A DNA stretch of 33,997 nucleotides from Gammaproteobacteria bacterium (GTDB lineage: Bacteria; Pseudomonadota; Gammaproteobacteria; Eutrophobiales; Eutrophobiaceae). The stretch is taken from positions 1 through 33,997 of the forward strand of contig JANQJZ010000019.1 in the NCBI GenBank assembly GCA_028281365.1. The letters are read 5' to 3'. Below are positions 25,853 to 33,997 of this stretch, one piece after another; the first letter of the stretch is position 1; the number at the start of each line of letters is the position of its first letter. The notes under the pieces are model-generated. The model made no database searches. It was not told the DNA's origin and saw nothing but the letters and a program-made list of their open reading frames with translations. The position numbers and the translations under genes are program-made.

Positions 25853-26935
25853 TCAGAACAAACTGATTTGTTGCCCGCGTAATACAGGTTTAATAAATTT
25901 GGATGTGTCCAAAACAGTATTTTGATTCGAGTTCAACCCAAGCCGTTTACAGGTTTTATCGAATCTGTTTTTAATCAATGTGGCAAAGACACCCTTGCCT
26001 GTAATACGTGAATGAAATTCAGGATCATTCTCCCTGCCACCACGAATATCTTTTATCATATTCATCACGTGAGATGTTTTTAATGGATAATGTGTATCAA
26101 GCCACTCTCTAAACAAACTTTTTATCTCATGCGGTAATCTGATCAAAACATAACCGGCATTAATTGCGCCGGCATCTGCGGACTTCTCGAGTATGTTTTC
26201 CAATTCATAATCATTAATAACGGGTATTACCGGCGCAAACATCATTCCCGTGGGAATACCTGCATTAACAAGGCATTTTATTGTTTGCAATCTTTTATAT
26301 GGCGCAGTCGCCCGGGGCTCCATTTTACGCATCAATTCTGTATCCAGTGTTGTAATCGAAACAAAAACCTGTACCAGGTTTTTTTCAGCCATCGGTGCTA
26401 GTAAATCAATATCCCGTTCCACTAAATTTGATTTTGTTACTATTGTTAGCGGATGGTTATGTTCATTTAATAATTCGATGATCTGTCGTGTTATCTTGTA
26501 TTGCCGTTCAATCGGTTGATATGGATCTGTATTTGTACCTAATGCAATTGGTGAACATTGATATGATGCAGATGCAAGTTCCTGTTTTAATAACCCGGCA
26601 GCTTTTGTTTTAACAAATAATTTCGTCTCAAAATCAATACCGGGCGACAAATCGAAATAGGCATGGCTTGGTCTGGCATAACAATAAATACACCCGTGTT
26701 CACAACCACGATAAGGGTTGATAGATTGTTCAAATGGAATATCAGGCGACTGGTTGCGTGCGATGATTGTTTTCGATTTTTCTATCGATACAGTTGTCGT
26801 GATTTTTTGCTGTTCGTGTTCAGAATCCCAACCATCATCAACTTCTTCCCTGGAAAAGCTGAGATAACGACCATCAGGGCTGCTTAAACTTCCGCGTCCT
26901 TTTATTTTTCTTTCTTTGATTTTGCTATTAGTCAC
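25853..26935 (-). CDS. PA0069-family radical SAM protein
   Basis: This 360-residue COG1533/SplB-like protein has the radical SAM cluster motif GCEHGCIYCYARP, with Cys78, Cys82 and Cys85 as 4Fe-4S ligands. Other landmarks are the family-typical INPYRGCEHG lead, GTNTDPYQPIE and VTKSNLVERDIDLLAPM. Members of this family are widespread but of unknown reaction. The start is GTG at 26935 with no strong ribosome-binding site, 15 nt after the rmuC stop, so it is probably co-transcribed with rmuC. A DNA-repair function, by analogy with spore photoproduct lyase, is only a guess. Confidence 0.93.
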   Translation of the reverse strand: MTNSKIKERKIKGRGSLSSPDGRYLSFSREEVDDGWDSEHEQQKITTTVSIEKSKTIIARNQSPDIPFEQSINPYRGCEHGCIYCYARPSHAYFDLSPGIDFETKLFVKTKAAGLLKQELASASYQCSPIALGTNTDPYQPIERQYKITRQIIELLNEHNHPLTIVTKSNLVERDIDLLAPMAEKNLVQVFVSITTLDTELMRKMEPRATAPYKRLQTIKCLVNAGIPTGMMFAPVIPVINDYELENILEKSADAGAINAGYVLIRLPHEIKSLFREWLDTHYPLKTSHVMNMIKDIRGGRENDPEFHSRITGKGVFATLIKNRFDKTCKRLGLNSNQNTVLDTSKFIKPVLRGQQISLF

Positions 26936-26950
26936 TGCAAATATATAAAC

Positions 26951-28315
26951 TTATTCCTGCTCCGATGCCTTGCCTATTAACTCAACCGGTAATTGTTTAT
27001 TGGTTTTTAGCTCACCAAGTTTTTTTATTGTTTCTGCCTTCGAAATCAGGTTTCCTCTACCATCAATGAGCCGATTATGTGCTGTATCATAAGCAAGCTG
27101 CGCCTTTTCCAGCTTATCACCCACATCTTCCAATGCCTCGACAAAACCTGTCAATTTGTCATACATATCACCTGCTTGTTTGGCAATCTTCATTGCATTC
27201 AGGTTCTGATACTCGTAACGCCACATGTTATGAATTACCTGTAAGTTCATCGTCAAGGTTGAAGGACTCACCATAAAAATCCGGTTACTAAAAGCTTCCT
27301 GAAAAAGATTTTCATCATGGTCTAATGCCAACATTAGTGCTGGTTCAACAGGAACAAACATTAACACCATATCAAGCGAGTTAACGCCGATCAGTTCATC
27401 ATAACTTTTGTCTTTTAACTCATTAATATGCGTTTTAATCGATGCAATATGTTCTTTAATTGCCAATGATCTCGATGCCTCGTCTTCCGCAGAATAATAA
27501 CGTTCGTAGGCATTCAACGAGACTTTTGAATCAATGATGACATCACGGTTATTCGGTAAATGTACAACAACATCAGGACGAAACAGGTTATTATTATCAT
27601 CACGGTAACTGGCCTGCACTTCATATTCACGTCCGTTTTTCAGACCGGAAGCTTCAAGAACACGTTCAAGGATCACTTCACCCCAATCACCACGTTTTTT
27701 ACTTTCACCTTTTAACGCATTGGTCAGATTGACTGCATCCTGGCTCATCTTCTCGTTAAGTGATTTTAGACTGGTAATTTCATGATATAAAGAAAGTCTA
27801 TCTTTGGTTTCCTTGTCATAAACATCTTCTATCCTTTTTCGAAAATCACCCAATTGTTCCTTTAAAGGTGTCAGCACTGCGCCAATATTTTCTTTATTTT
27901 GTTCAATAAACTTTTTACTTTTTTCCTCGAGGATTTTGCTGGATAAATTTTCAAATGCATCCGACATTTTCGTTTCGGCTTGCTCTAATAACTTTAGTTT
28001 TTCTTCAGATAACCGTCTCTCTTCTTCCAGCAGGGTGGATAACTCTGCAATCTGGGCCAGCTTTTTTTCAATCTCATTTTGTTGATCGCGATTAATATCG
28101 TCCTTGTCTTTTAATTGTTCTTTTAATTCCTCAATAGTCTGGTCCTTATTAATAGCTCTTTCCTGTGCAACTGCCAAATCACGTTCCAGTAAATTATGCT
28201 TTTCTGACAGTTGATTCAATTTATGTCTAAAAACAAACCAGACAATAAACATACCTGACAGCAAGCCAACGACCAGTGTTTGTATGGCATATTGATTAAT
28301 AAGGGTTTCCCACAT
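26951..28315 (-). CDS. rmuC: DNA recombination protein RmuC
   Basis: RmuC limits inversions at short inverted repeats in E. coli. The 454-residue protein has an N-terminal membrane helix (about 12-30), a long coiled coil rich in Glu, Lys, Leu and Gln (about 35-190), and the RmuC nuclease-like domain. That domain reads KKRGDWGEVILERVLEASGLKNGREY, FRPDVVVHLPNNRDVIIDSKVSLNAYERY, VEPALMLALDHD and TLMNLQVIHNMWRYEYQN-like segments. It heads a two-gene unit with the radical SAM gene. Confidence 0.96.
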   Translation of the reverse strand: MWETLINQYAIQTLVVGLLSGMFIVWFVFRHKLNQLSEKHNLLERDLAVAQERAINKDQTIEELKEQLKDKDDINRDQQNEIEKKLAQIAELSTLLEEERRLSEEKLKLLEQAETKMSDAFENLSSKILEEKSKKFIEQNKENIGAVLTPLKEQLGDFRKRIEDVYDKETKDRLSLYHEITSLKSLNEKMSQDAVNLTNALKGESKKRGDWGEVILERVLEASGLKNGREYEVQASYRDDNNNLFRPDVVVHLPNNRDVIIDSKVSLNAYERYYSAEDEASRSLAIKEHIASIKTHINELKDKSYDELIGVNSLDMVLMFVPVEPALMLALDHDENLFQEAFSNRIFMVSPSTLTMNLQVIHNMWRYEYQNLNAMKIAKQAGDMYDKLTGFVEALEDVGDKLEKAQLAYDTAHNRLIDGRGNLISKAETIKKLGELKTNKQLPVELIGKASEQE

Positions 28316-28438
28316 ATAACGATTCCTGAATCCTGAAAATTAGACGCCTGAATCAACAAAACTACCCGATTCGAACTGAAAGATAAAACGGCTTATAGAA
28401 ATTGTCCTGGTAATATTGGATTGCTGCAAAATACTGCA

Positions 28439-28466
28439 TTGCATCATTTTATTTATTGTTTATAAT
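28439..28466 (+). promoter_or_regulatory. Candidate promoter of the HAD-oxyR unit
   Basis: TATAAT at 28461-28466 is a perfect -10 box. TTGCAT at 28439-28444 is a partial -35 with a 16-nt spacer. It predicts a start of transcription near 28473, inside the longest possible reading frame, which argues that the gene starts at 28521 rather than 28416. Confidence 0.5.
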
Positions 28467-28520
28467 CAATATCTAGAGTGTGATACTAAAAGCGATTTTA
28501 TAATTTTTACGCGGTCCTTA

Positions 28521-29333
28521 ATGAAATTAAAAGGCATTATCCTCGATGTAGACGGTACCCTGGCCGATACCGAGGAAATTCATCGCCAGGCCTTTAACCT
28601 TACATTTGAAGAATACAAGCTTGATTGGCACTGGTCTGTCGATAACTATCGGGAATTACTACATATATCCGGCGGCAAGGAACGTTTTAGAAAATGTTTG
28701 AATGAAGATAAAGAGCTTAAAGACAAGGTAAAGGATCCAGCTGACTTTATTCAGGATCTACACCGGCGCAAATCCGAAAATTACAGATCGTTGTTAGCAA
28801 GTGACCATATTCAGCTTCGGCCAGGCGTGCAGAGACTTCTGGATGAAGCGAAAAACAGGAATATTCGCCTGGGTGTTGCAACCTGTTCATCGACTGCAAA
28901 TTTGAGAACGTTGATTAACAGTACATTAAATATCGAACCTGAAGAAATCTTCAGTACTATTATTACCTGCGATATTGTTGCTGACAAAAAACCTTCCCCA
29001 ATTGCATATCAATGTGCTTTATCGAGTTTAGGTTTAACAGCTGATTCATGTATTGCTATAGAAGATACCTATAACGGTAACCGGGCAGCCCTGAATGCTG
29101 AACTGAAAACGATAATTACAACCCATCAGTACACAAAAAACGATGACTTCACCGGCGCATCCCTCGTTGTTAATCAGCTTGGAGAGCCGGGAAATCCTTT
29201 TACTATCACAGAAGGTGATAATTTCAATAAAGAATATGTTGATATCGAACTATTAGACAAGATATTGAATAATAGTAGTGAGATTGAATCAAACTTTAAT
29301 GAATACGCTAATGTTGCATTAAACATTAACTAG
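28521..29333 (+). CDS. HAD-superfamily phosphatase, CbbY-like
   Basis: This 270-residue cytosolic phosphatase has HAD motif I, LDVDGTLADTE, with the nucleophilic Asp near residue 9. Motif II is VATCSSTANL, motif III is the Lys in ADKKPSP, and motif IV is IAIEDTYNGNRAAL. The cap domain and its IHRQAFN segment resemble the CbbY/beta-phosphoglucomutase group; CbbY removes xylulose-1,5-bisphosphate in autotrophs. The CbbY likeness alone does not prove CO2 fixation. I chose ATG 28521 because the 35 extra upstream codons are non-homologous and overlap a promoter. oxyR follows after 27 nt, so the two may be co-transcribed. Confidence 0.9.
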   Translation: MKLKGIILDVDGTLADTEEIHRQAFNLTFEEYKLDWHWSVDNYRELLHISGGKERFRKCLNEDKELKDKVKDPADFIQDLHRRKSENYRSLLASDHIQLRPGVQRLLDEAKNRNIRLGVATCSSTANLRTLINSTLNIEPEEIFSTIITCDIVADKKPSPIAYQCALSSLGLTADSCIAIEDTYNGNRAALNAELKTIITTHQYTKNDDFTGASLVVNQLGEPGNPFTITEGDNFNKEYVDIELLDKILNNSSEIESNFNEYANVALNIN

Positions 29334-29360
29334 AGTTGGCTCTATAAAGCCCCTTTAAAA

Positions 29361-30278
29361 ATGACCCTATCTGAATTTCGCTATATCGTTGCGGTTGCAA
29401 AAGAGCTGCATTTTGGTCGTGCTGCTGAAAAATGTTTTGTTAGTCAGCCTACTTTAAGTGTTGCAATCAAAAAGCTTGAAGATGAACTGGGCGTAACTTT
29501 ATTTGAACGTCACCAACATGAAGTAAGCATCACTCCTATAGGTGAAGCTATAGTTAAACAGGCCGAACTTATCCTGAATGAAACAAATAATTTAAAAGAG
29601 ATCGCTGCATTAAATAAAAACGAGTTGGCTGGTGAATTAAAACTCGGTGTTATATATACAATAGGACCTTACCTGTTACCCAAATTAATTCCTGTTATAA
29701 ATAAAAAAGCACCAGATCTGGTTTTATTGATAGAAGAAGACTATACAGAAAATCTTGCAAAAAAATTGAAGGCCGGAGATATAGATATTGCGATACTTGC
29801 AAACCCGTTTGATGAATCAGGGATCTCAACAGAGCTACTTTATGAAGAACCGTTCGTAGTTGCATTACCTAATGGACATGCTTTAACTAGGAAAAAGAAA
29901 CTCAGCGCCAATGATCTATTAAACGATACTATACTGTTATTAAAAACGGGTAATTGTTTTCGCGATCAAGTAACAAAACTCTGTCCATCCTGCGTCAATC
30001 CAACCGGGCAAGATCAACAAATCCAAAAGACGCTGGAAAGTAGTTCAATCGAAACAATACGACAAATGGTCGCTTCAGGTGTTGGGATAACAATATTACC
30101 GAAGTTATCAATTGATACTAAATCAAGTTTAAAAGGACTATTAGAATACCGTCCGTTCAGTAAACCTGAACCATCACGGGAAGTTATTATTGCCTATCGC
30201 AGATCTTTTCCAAGGATGAAAGCCGTCGAATTGATTCGGAGTTCAATCAGCAATTGTAAACTGGATAATACTCTTTAA
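29361..30278 (+). CDS. oxyR: Hydrogen peroxide-sensing LysR-type regulator OxyR
   Basis: OxyR activates peroxide-defence genes when a disulfide forms. The 305-residue protein has the N-terminal LysR winged helix (residues 1-60, FGRAAEKCFVSQPTLSVAIKKLE). Its effector domain carries the redox pair Cys199 and Cys208 in GNCFRDQVTKLCPSC, at the same numbers as in E. coli. A third cysteine (Cys211) makes a CPSC motif not found in E. coli OxyR. No peroxidase gene is adjacent. It converges with degQ across 10 nt. Confidence 0.95.
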   Translation: MTLSEFRYIVAVAKELHFGRAAEKCFVSQPTLSVAIKKLEDELGVTLFERHQHEVSITPIGEAIVKQAELILNETNNLKEIAALNKNELAGELKLGVIYTIGPYLLPKLIPVINKKAPDLVLLIEEDYTENLAKKLKAGDIDIAILANPFDESGISTELLYEEPFVVALPNGHALTRKKKLSANDLLNDTILLLKTGNCFRDQVTKLCPSCVNPTGQDQQIQKTLESSSIETIRQMVASGVGITILPKLSIDTKSSLKGLLEYRPFSKPEPSREVIIAYRRSFPRMKAVELIRSSISNCKLDNTL

Positions 30279-30288
30279 TAGTATTTTT

Positions 30289-31668
30289 TTATTTTTTAAT
30301 TACCAGAAAAGCTGCTGCATTACCTCGAATAATTCTCAAAAGCAGAGAGTCTTCCTTTTTATTAACGCTTGTTAAAAATTCCTTCAGGCTTTTAACCGGT
30401 ACTCTATTTACAGAAGTAATAATATCACCCGCCCTGAGTCCGCTTCGCCAGGCAATGTTGCCTCTCTCGACATTTAATACGATTGTACCTTCAATTTGAC
30501 CAAAATAAGGACTACCTTTTTCAATTTCACCTACGGTAACGCCCTGTAACAACTCATTAACCGCACTTGGTCCGCTACCGGCCAGGGTATTTTCTTCTAC
30601 AGTGACAGTAATTTCTTTCTCTTTACCATCACGTAAAATCCTGAACTTAATCGTTTCGCCAACAGGCAATAAACCAATACGATTTCTTAAATCAGCTGCA
30701 TTCTTTATATGTTTACTATCAGCGGACACAACAATATCACCGGCAAGCAGTCCGGCCTTGTCCGCTGGTGAACCTTCAAGGATTTTATTAATTACTGCGC
30801 CACGTTTACGATCCAAACCAAACGCTTCTGCCAACTCCGGACTAAGGTCCTGCATACTAACACCGAGAAAACCCCGCTTAACTTCACCGGTTTCCACAAT
30901 CTGTTCCATGATGTGTAAGGCAAGATTAATCGGAATTGCAAATCCAATCCCGATGTTACCACCGGTTTGGGAAAAGATAGCTGTATTAATTCCAACTAGC
31001 TCGCCACGGAGGTTAACTAATGCACCACCGGAATTTCCAGGATTAATAGATGCATCTGTTTGAATAAAATCTTCATAACCTTCGATACCTAATCCACTTC
31101 GACTTAGTGCACTGATAATTCCGGATGTTACCGTTTGTCCCAGTCCAAATGGATTACCAATAGCGACAACGAAATCACCTACCCTTAGACTTTCTGAATC
31201 ACTTGTCTTTAATTCAGTTAATCCTTCGGTGGGAATTTTTATAACCGCGACATCCGTTTCCGGATCAGATCCAACAATCTCTGCTTCCAACTGTCGTCCG
31301 TCCCGAAGTGTCACAGTAATCTGTACAGCATTCGCTATAACATGGTTATTTGTTAAAACTAGTCCACGTTTTGCATCAACAATAACACCTGAACCCAGGC
31401 TACTGGTTTTACGTTCTACAGGTTGATTTGGTAATCCAAAAAAACGTTGGAAAAAAGGATCTGCAAATAAAGGATTTAATCGCTGTTTAATTCGTCCCTC
31501 GGTTGCAATATTGACTACTGCTGGTGTGACTTGTTCCAGCATAGGTGCCAGACTTGGCAACTCCTTTCCATTTACATCAGCTGGTAAAACTGCGTTCGCG
31601 ACAGGTGTCAAAAAAGAAAGTGTTATTAAAAATATGCGCGATAAAACTTTGCTAATACTATTACTCAT
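30289..31668 (-). CDS. degQ: Periplasmic serine protease, DegQ/DegP (HtrA) family
   Basis: This periplasmic quality-control protease has 459 residues. It has a signal peptide (1-26, ending ANA), a trypsin-like domain with His109 (TNNHV), Asp139 (ETDVAV) and Ser213 (NPGNSGGAL), and two PDZ domains (about 265-355 and 370-455). The length and short LA loop favour DegQ or MucD over DegP. Upstream on its strand are GGAACTC and TGAACTT, which resemble sigma-E -35 boxes, but a matching -10 is not clear. It lies downstream of the terminated hsp20 gene. Confidence 0.95.
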   Translation of the reverse strand: MSNSISKVLSRIFLITLSFLTPVANAVLPADVNGKELPSLAPMLEQVTPAVVNIATEGRIKQRLNPLFADPFFQRFFGLPNQPVERKTSSLGSGVIVDAKRGLVLTNNHVIANAVQITVTLRDGRQLEAEIVGSDPETDVAVIKIPTEGLTELKTSDSESLRVGDFVVAIGNPFGLGQTVTSGIISALSRSGLGIEGYEDFIQTDASINPGNSGGALVNLRGELVGINTAIFSQTGGNIGIGFAIPINLALHIMEQIVETGEVKRGFLGVSMQDLSPELAEAFGLDRKRGAVINKILEGSPADKAGLLAGDIVVSADSKHIKNAADLRNRIGLLPVGETIKFRILRDGKEKEITVTVEENTLAGSGPSAVNELLQGVTVGEIEKGSPYFGQIEGTIVLNVERGNIAWRSGLRAGDIITSVNRVPVKSLKEFLTSVNKKEDSLLLRIIRGNAAAFLVIKK

Positions 31669-31751
31669 TAATATATTCCATATAACGATTTATTTTTTTA
31701 ATTAGGATGCTGAGTTCCGGAAAAGTTCAATTACAAATACTCCATACAATA

Positions 31752-31779
31752 AAATAAAGGCGGGACAGGCCCGCCTTTT
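31752..31779 (-). terminator. Rho-independent terminator of hsp20
   Basis: A 9-bp stem (AAAGGCGGG with CCCGCCTTT) and a 5-nt loop are followed on the minus strand by a T-rich run (TTTATTTTATT). It lies 17 nt after the hsp20 stop codon and upstream of degQ. Confidence 0.9.
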
Positions 31780-31795
31780 ACTTTATATACAGCGT

Positions 31796-32248
31796 TTAAC
31801 TTTTAACTGCAATTTTTCGAGGTTGTACTTTCTCGTGTTTTGGTAACGTCACTTCAAGCACGCCATCTTTACCCTTAGCTTCGATGCGTTCTGCATCAGC
31901 ACTATCCGGTAAACTAAAACGACGATAGAAAGTTCCGCTAACACGTTCAACCCGCTTATAACCATCTTTCTCATCACGTACTTCTGATTTACGTTCACCC
32001 TTGATTGTTAACACACCATTGTCCATGGTGATTTCAATCTCTTTTGGATCAACGCCCGGCAGGTCAGCGGTAATCAGAAAGCGATCTGCTTCTTCCTTGA
32101 TATCGACTGCAGGACGCCAGGCACTGGTTACAACATTGGAATAGTCATTATCGCCGTTGGTGAGTGACTTATCCGTGTAGCCGAGTTGATTTAACTGCTG
32201 TTGAAATCTGTCTAACAGACTCCATGGTTCATAATTTATTAAGGCCAT
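31796..32248 (-). CDS. Small heat-shock protein, Hsp20/alpha-crystallin family
   Basis: This ATP-independent holdase chaperone keeps unfolding proteins soluble. The 150-residue protein has a short N-terminal arm (EPWSLLDRFQQQLNQL), an alpha-crystallin domain (about 43-138: WRPAVDIKEEADRFLITADLPGV ... GTFYRRFSLPDSAD ... KDGVLEVTLPK), and a basic C-terminal tail. A strong GGAGGT ribosome-binding site lies 6 nt before the ATG. A sigma-32-type promoter and a terminator bracket it as a single-gene heat-shock unit. Confidence 0.97.
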   Translation of the reverse strand: MALINYEPWSLLDRFQQQLNQLGYTDKSLTNGDNDYSNVVTSAWRPAVDIKEEADRFLITADLPGVDPKEIEITMDNGVLTIKGERKSEVRDEKDGYKRVERVSGTFYRRFSLPDSADAERIEAKGKDGVLEVTLPKHEKVQPRKIAVKS

Positions 32249-32286
32249 TTTCTACCTCCAAAATAATTTATCTTTGCATAATAAAA

Positions 32287-32314
32287 AGATGGGGACAGGT
32301 AGAACTTTTTCAAG
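32287..32314 (-). promoter_or_regulatory. Sigma-32 (RpoH) heat-shock promoter of hsp20
   Basis: On the minus strand, CTTGAA (32314-32309) and CCCCATCT (32294-32287) are spaced by 14 nt. Both match the RpoH consensus CTTGAA ... CCCCATNT essentially perfectly. The predicted leader to the ATG at 32248 is about 30 nt. Confidence 0.9.
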
Positions 32315-32345
32315 GGGATTTCTATAAACAATGTCTTAAAAGTAC

Positions 32346-32993
32346 TTATATTCGATAGGCTGTTTTCGTCATCACTTTAGATGTTAAATTCATGAAACGT
32401 TTAATACTTTTTGGAAGCTCTTTGGCGCCCGCTGTTTCAGCTTTAGTTGCATGGTGTAATTCATCATCACGCATTTTCTCGAGAATTGCCCGGCTTCGCT
32501 TATCGCCATCAGGTAACTGTTCGAGATGTGAATCAAGGTGTCGTACAACCTGATATTCTGTTTCTGCCAAAAAACCCAGATTCCATTTGTCTCCAAATAA
32601 ACCGGCGAGGAAACCAATACCAAATGAACCAAAATACCAGACTGGTTCAAGCAAGCTGGTATCGTCATCCAGTTCCTCCAATCGGGTTTTACACCATTCG
32701 AGGTGGTCAACTTCTTCATTGGCAGATTGCTGCATGGTTTTTCTAAGAGATTCATCCAAAGCTGTTATGGCTTGTGCCTTGTAGAGGGCCTGTGCGGCGA
32801 CTTCGCCAGCATGATTAACTCTCATTAATCCGGCAATATGTTTTCTTTGGTCTTGATCGAGCTCTGTTTCTTCAATTAACTCGGCTGGATACGGCCTGCT
32901 GGCCTCGACAGTCTCAGACTTTTGAAATTGACTCAGAATTGAATCCAGGCCAGAAATTAACTGGTCTAAAGTGCTATATTCCCTTGATTTCAT
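32346..32993 (-). CDS. coq7: 2-polyprenyl-3-methyl-6-methoxy-1,4-benzoquinone monooxygenase (Coq7)
   Basis: This membrane-associated di-iron hydroxylase performs the last ring hydroxylation of ubiquinone synthesis and replaces UbiF in many proteobacteria. Its 215 residues carry the ferritin-like iron ligands Glu64 (RVNHAGEVAAQ), Glu94-x2-His97 (NEEVDHLEW), Glu146 (LAETEYQVV) and Glu178-x2-His181 (DDELHHA). No Shine-Dalgarno is visible before the ATG. It implies an aerobic, ubiquinone-based respiratory chain. It ends only about 30 nt from the hsp20 promoter. Confidence 0.96.
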   Translation of the reverse strand: MKSREYSTLDQLISGLDSILSQFQKSETVEASRPYPAELIEETELDQDQRKHIAGLMRVNHAGEVAAQALYKAQAITALDESLRKTMQQSANEEVDHLEWCKTRLEELDDDTSLLEPVWYFGSFGIGFLAGLFGDKWNLGFLAETEYQVVRHLDSHLEQLPDGDKRSRAILEKMRDDELHHATKAETAGAKELPKSIKRFMNLTSKVMTKTAYRI

Positions 32994-33110
32994 TGAAATT
33001 TATTATTTATCGTAATAACAACACTATATTAATACTTCTATTAAATAATTCCACTTTCGTGGCGGTCTCCAAGCAGAAAGAATTAAGTCCGTTATGATGG
33101 AACAGTAATA

Positions 33111-33139
33111 TTGACAGCCTTGGGGTCAATCCGTACTAT
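33111..33139 (+). promoter_or_regulatory. Strong sigma-70 promoter of the rplM-rpsI operon
   Basis: A perfect -35, TTGACA (33111-33116), a 17-nt spacer and TACTAT (33134-33139) precede a C-rich stretch (TCCCCCTC) near the predicted start. GC-rich discriminators are typical of stringently controlled ribosomal promoters. A small CCGG-CTAA-CCGG hairpin follows in the leader, and AGGA stands 8 nt before the rplM ATG. Confidence 0.75.
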
Positions 33140-33184
33140 TCCCCCTCTTTTTTACCCGGCTAACCGGATTTTCCAGGAAAATTA

Positions 33185-33613
33185 ATGAAAACCTATACCG
33201 CCAAACCTGCAGAAGTTAAACGAGACTGGTTCGTCGTTGACGCATCCGGTAAGGCGCTTGGTAGACTGGCGAGTGAAATTGCCAGACGTCTGCGTGGGAA
33301 ACATAAAGCCGAATATACACCGCATGTGGATACAGGTGACTATATTGTCGTCATCAATGCAAAACAAGTAAAAGTCAGCGGAAATAAAAGCAGGGATAAG
33401 CTATATCACCACCACACCGGTTATCCAGGCGGAATCAAAACCATCAACTTTGAAAAGTTAATTGAAAAAAAACCCGAAAAAATTATTGAAACGGCAGTAA
33501 AAGGCATGTTGCCTAAAGGTCCTTTAGGTCGCGAAATGTTTCGTAAACTCAAGGTTTACCCGGATGCAAACCATCGTCATGCCGCACAACAACCCCAGGC
33601 ATTGGAGATTTAA
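33185..33613 (+). CDS. rplM: 50S ribosomal protein L13
   Basis: The 142 residues match E. coli L13 in length. The family sequence is plain: [63 protein letters not shown] and [19 protein letters not shown]13 is an early-assembly 23S rRNA-binding protein and, in E. coli, represses its own operon. rpsI follows after 3 nt, the conserved pair. Confidence 0.98.
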   Translation: MKTYTAKPAEVKRDWFVVDASGKALGRLASEIARRLRGKHKAEYTPHVDTGDYIVVINAKQVKVSGNKSRDKLYHHHTGYPGGIKTINFEKLIEKKPEKIIETAVKGMLPKGPLGREMFRKLKVYPDANHRHAAQQPQALEI

Positions 33614-33616
33614 AGG

Positions 33617-33997
33617 ATGGCAGTAGACGTTTATTACAGCACCGGAAGACGAAAAAGTTCTTCTGCACGCGTTTATCTTAAAAAAGGTTCTGGTGAAATC
33701 ACCGTCAATAATCGCACTCTGAAACAATATTTCGGTCGTGAAACCGGGCAAATGGTTGTACGCCAACCGCTGGAAACACTGAATATGTCAGATCACTTTG
33801 ATATTAATGTCACTGTAAAGGGCGGCGGAATAACGGGACAGGCCGGCGCTATCCGTCACGGTATTACCCGGGCATTGATTGAGTACGATGAATCCTTACG
33901 TAAACCACTGCGTCAGGCAGGTTTTGTAACACGAGATGCGCGTGAAGTTGAACGTAAAAAGATCGGTCTACACAAATCTCGCAAAAGACCTCAATAC
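33617..33997 (+). CDS. rpsI: 30S ribosomal protein S9 (partial, last few residues off the window)
   Basis: From ATG 33617 the frame is open for 127 codons to the window edge, beginning [19 protein letters not shown] and reaching [12 protein letters not shown]. coli S9 has 130 residues, so only about the final three residues and the stop are missing. AAAGG overlaps the rplM stop, so it is translationally coupled to rplM. S9's basic C-terminal tail contacts P-site tRNA. Confidence 0.97.
   Translation, partial: MAVDVYYSTGRRKSSSARVYLKKGSGEITVNNRTLKQYFGRETGQMVVRQPLETLNMSDHFDINVTVKGGGITGQAGAIRHGITRALIEYDESLRKPLRQAGFVTRDAREVERKKIGLHKSRKRPQY

Noticed and set aside
28416-28520. N-terminal extension of 35 codons on the HAD gene
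   Set aside because: It overlaps a TATAAT promoter, looks unlike any HAD N-terminus, and the family motif begins right after ATG 28521.
29361-30278. CbbR (rubisco operon regulator), suggested by the neighbouring CbbY-like gene
   Set aside because: The redox cysteines at 199 and 208 identify OxyR, and no cbb structural genes are present.
30602-31063. 153-codon open frame opposite degQ
   Set aside because: It is a shadow of the protease gene with no support of its own.

Overview
The window is ordinary chromosomal DNA (about 40% G+C by eye) from a gammaproteobacterium. The order uvrA / MFS transporter / ssb, the lgt-thyA pair, Coq7-type ubiquinone hydroxylase, ZapE, OxyR with Cys199/Cys208, and the rplM-rpsI operon all fit that class. 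I cannot place it to genus. I saw no rRNA, tRNA, CRISPR array, insertion sequence or prophage gene.

Layout. (1) 1-3507, minus strand: an apparent lgt-thyA operon followed 5 nt later by an unusual open frame that joins a periplasmic ABC-type substrate-binding domain to a TolC-type outer-membrane channel and runs off the left edge. (2) 3508-8534, plus strand: a carbon block of GTP-dependent PEP carboxykinase with a strong terminator, a GlcG/HbpS-like small protein, and malate synthase G. The same perfect dyad, ATGTTGC-N3-GCAACAA, lies upstream of both the PEPCK and the malate synthase genes. (3) 8571-14951: a PfkB/adenosine-kinase-like gene, an unknown membrane protein, uvrA, an MFS transporter and ssb. 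(4) 14984-19288, minus: a 1434-residue multi-PAS/GAF sensor with intact GGDEF and EAL domains. (5) 19755-23796: pyruvate kinase, then a DUF934-sulfite reductase pair and a 71-residue unknown protein. (6) 23976-28315: zapE, a membrane zinc metallopeptidase, a PA0069-type radical SAM protein and rmuC. (7) 28521-33997: a CbbY-like HAD phosphatase with oxyR, degQ, an Hsp20 gene with a near-perfect sigma-32 promoter, coq7, and rplM-rpsI with a strong promoter. rpsI is cut by the right edge a few codons before its expected end.

How the parts work together. PEPCK (oxaloacetate to PEP), malate synthase (glyoxylate plus acetyl-CoA to malate) and pyruvate kinase form the C2/gluconeogenic junction around PEP. 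The shared dyad suggests that PEPCK and malate synthase answer to one regulator not encoded in the window. A stress theme runs through the right part: OxyR, DegQ, Hsp20, RmuC and ZapE. The most unusual items are the substrate-binding/TolC fusion and the shared PEPCK/malate synthase operator.
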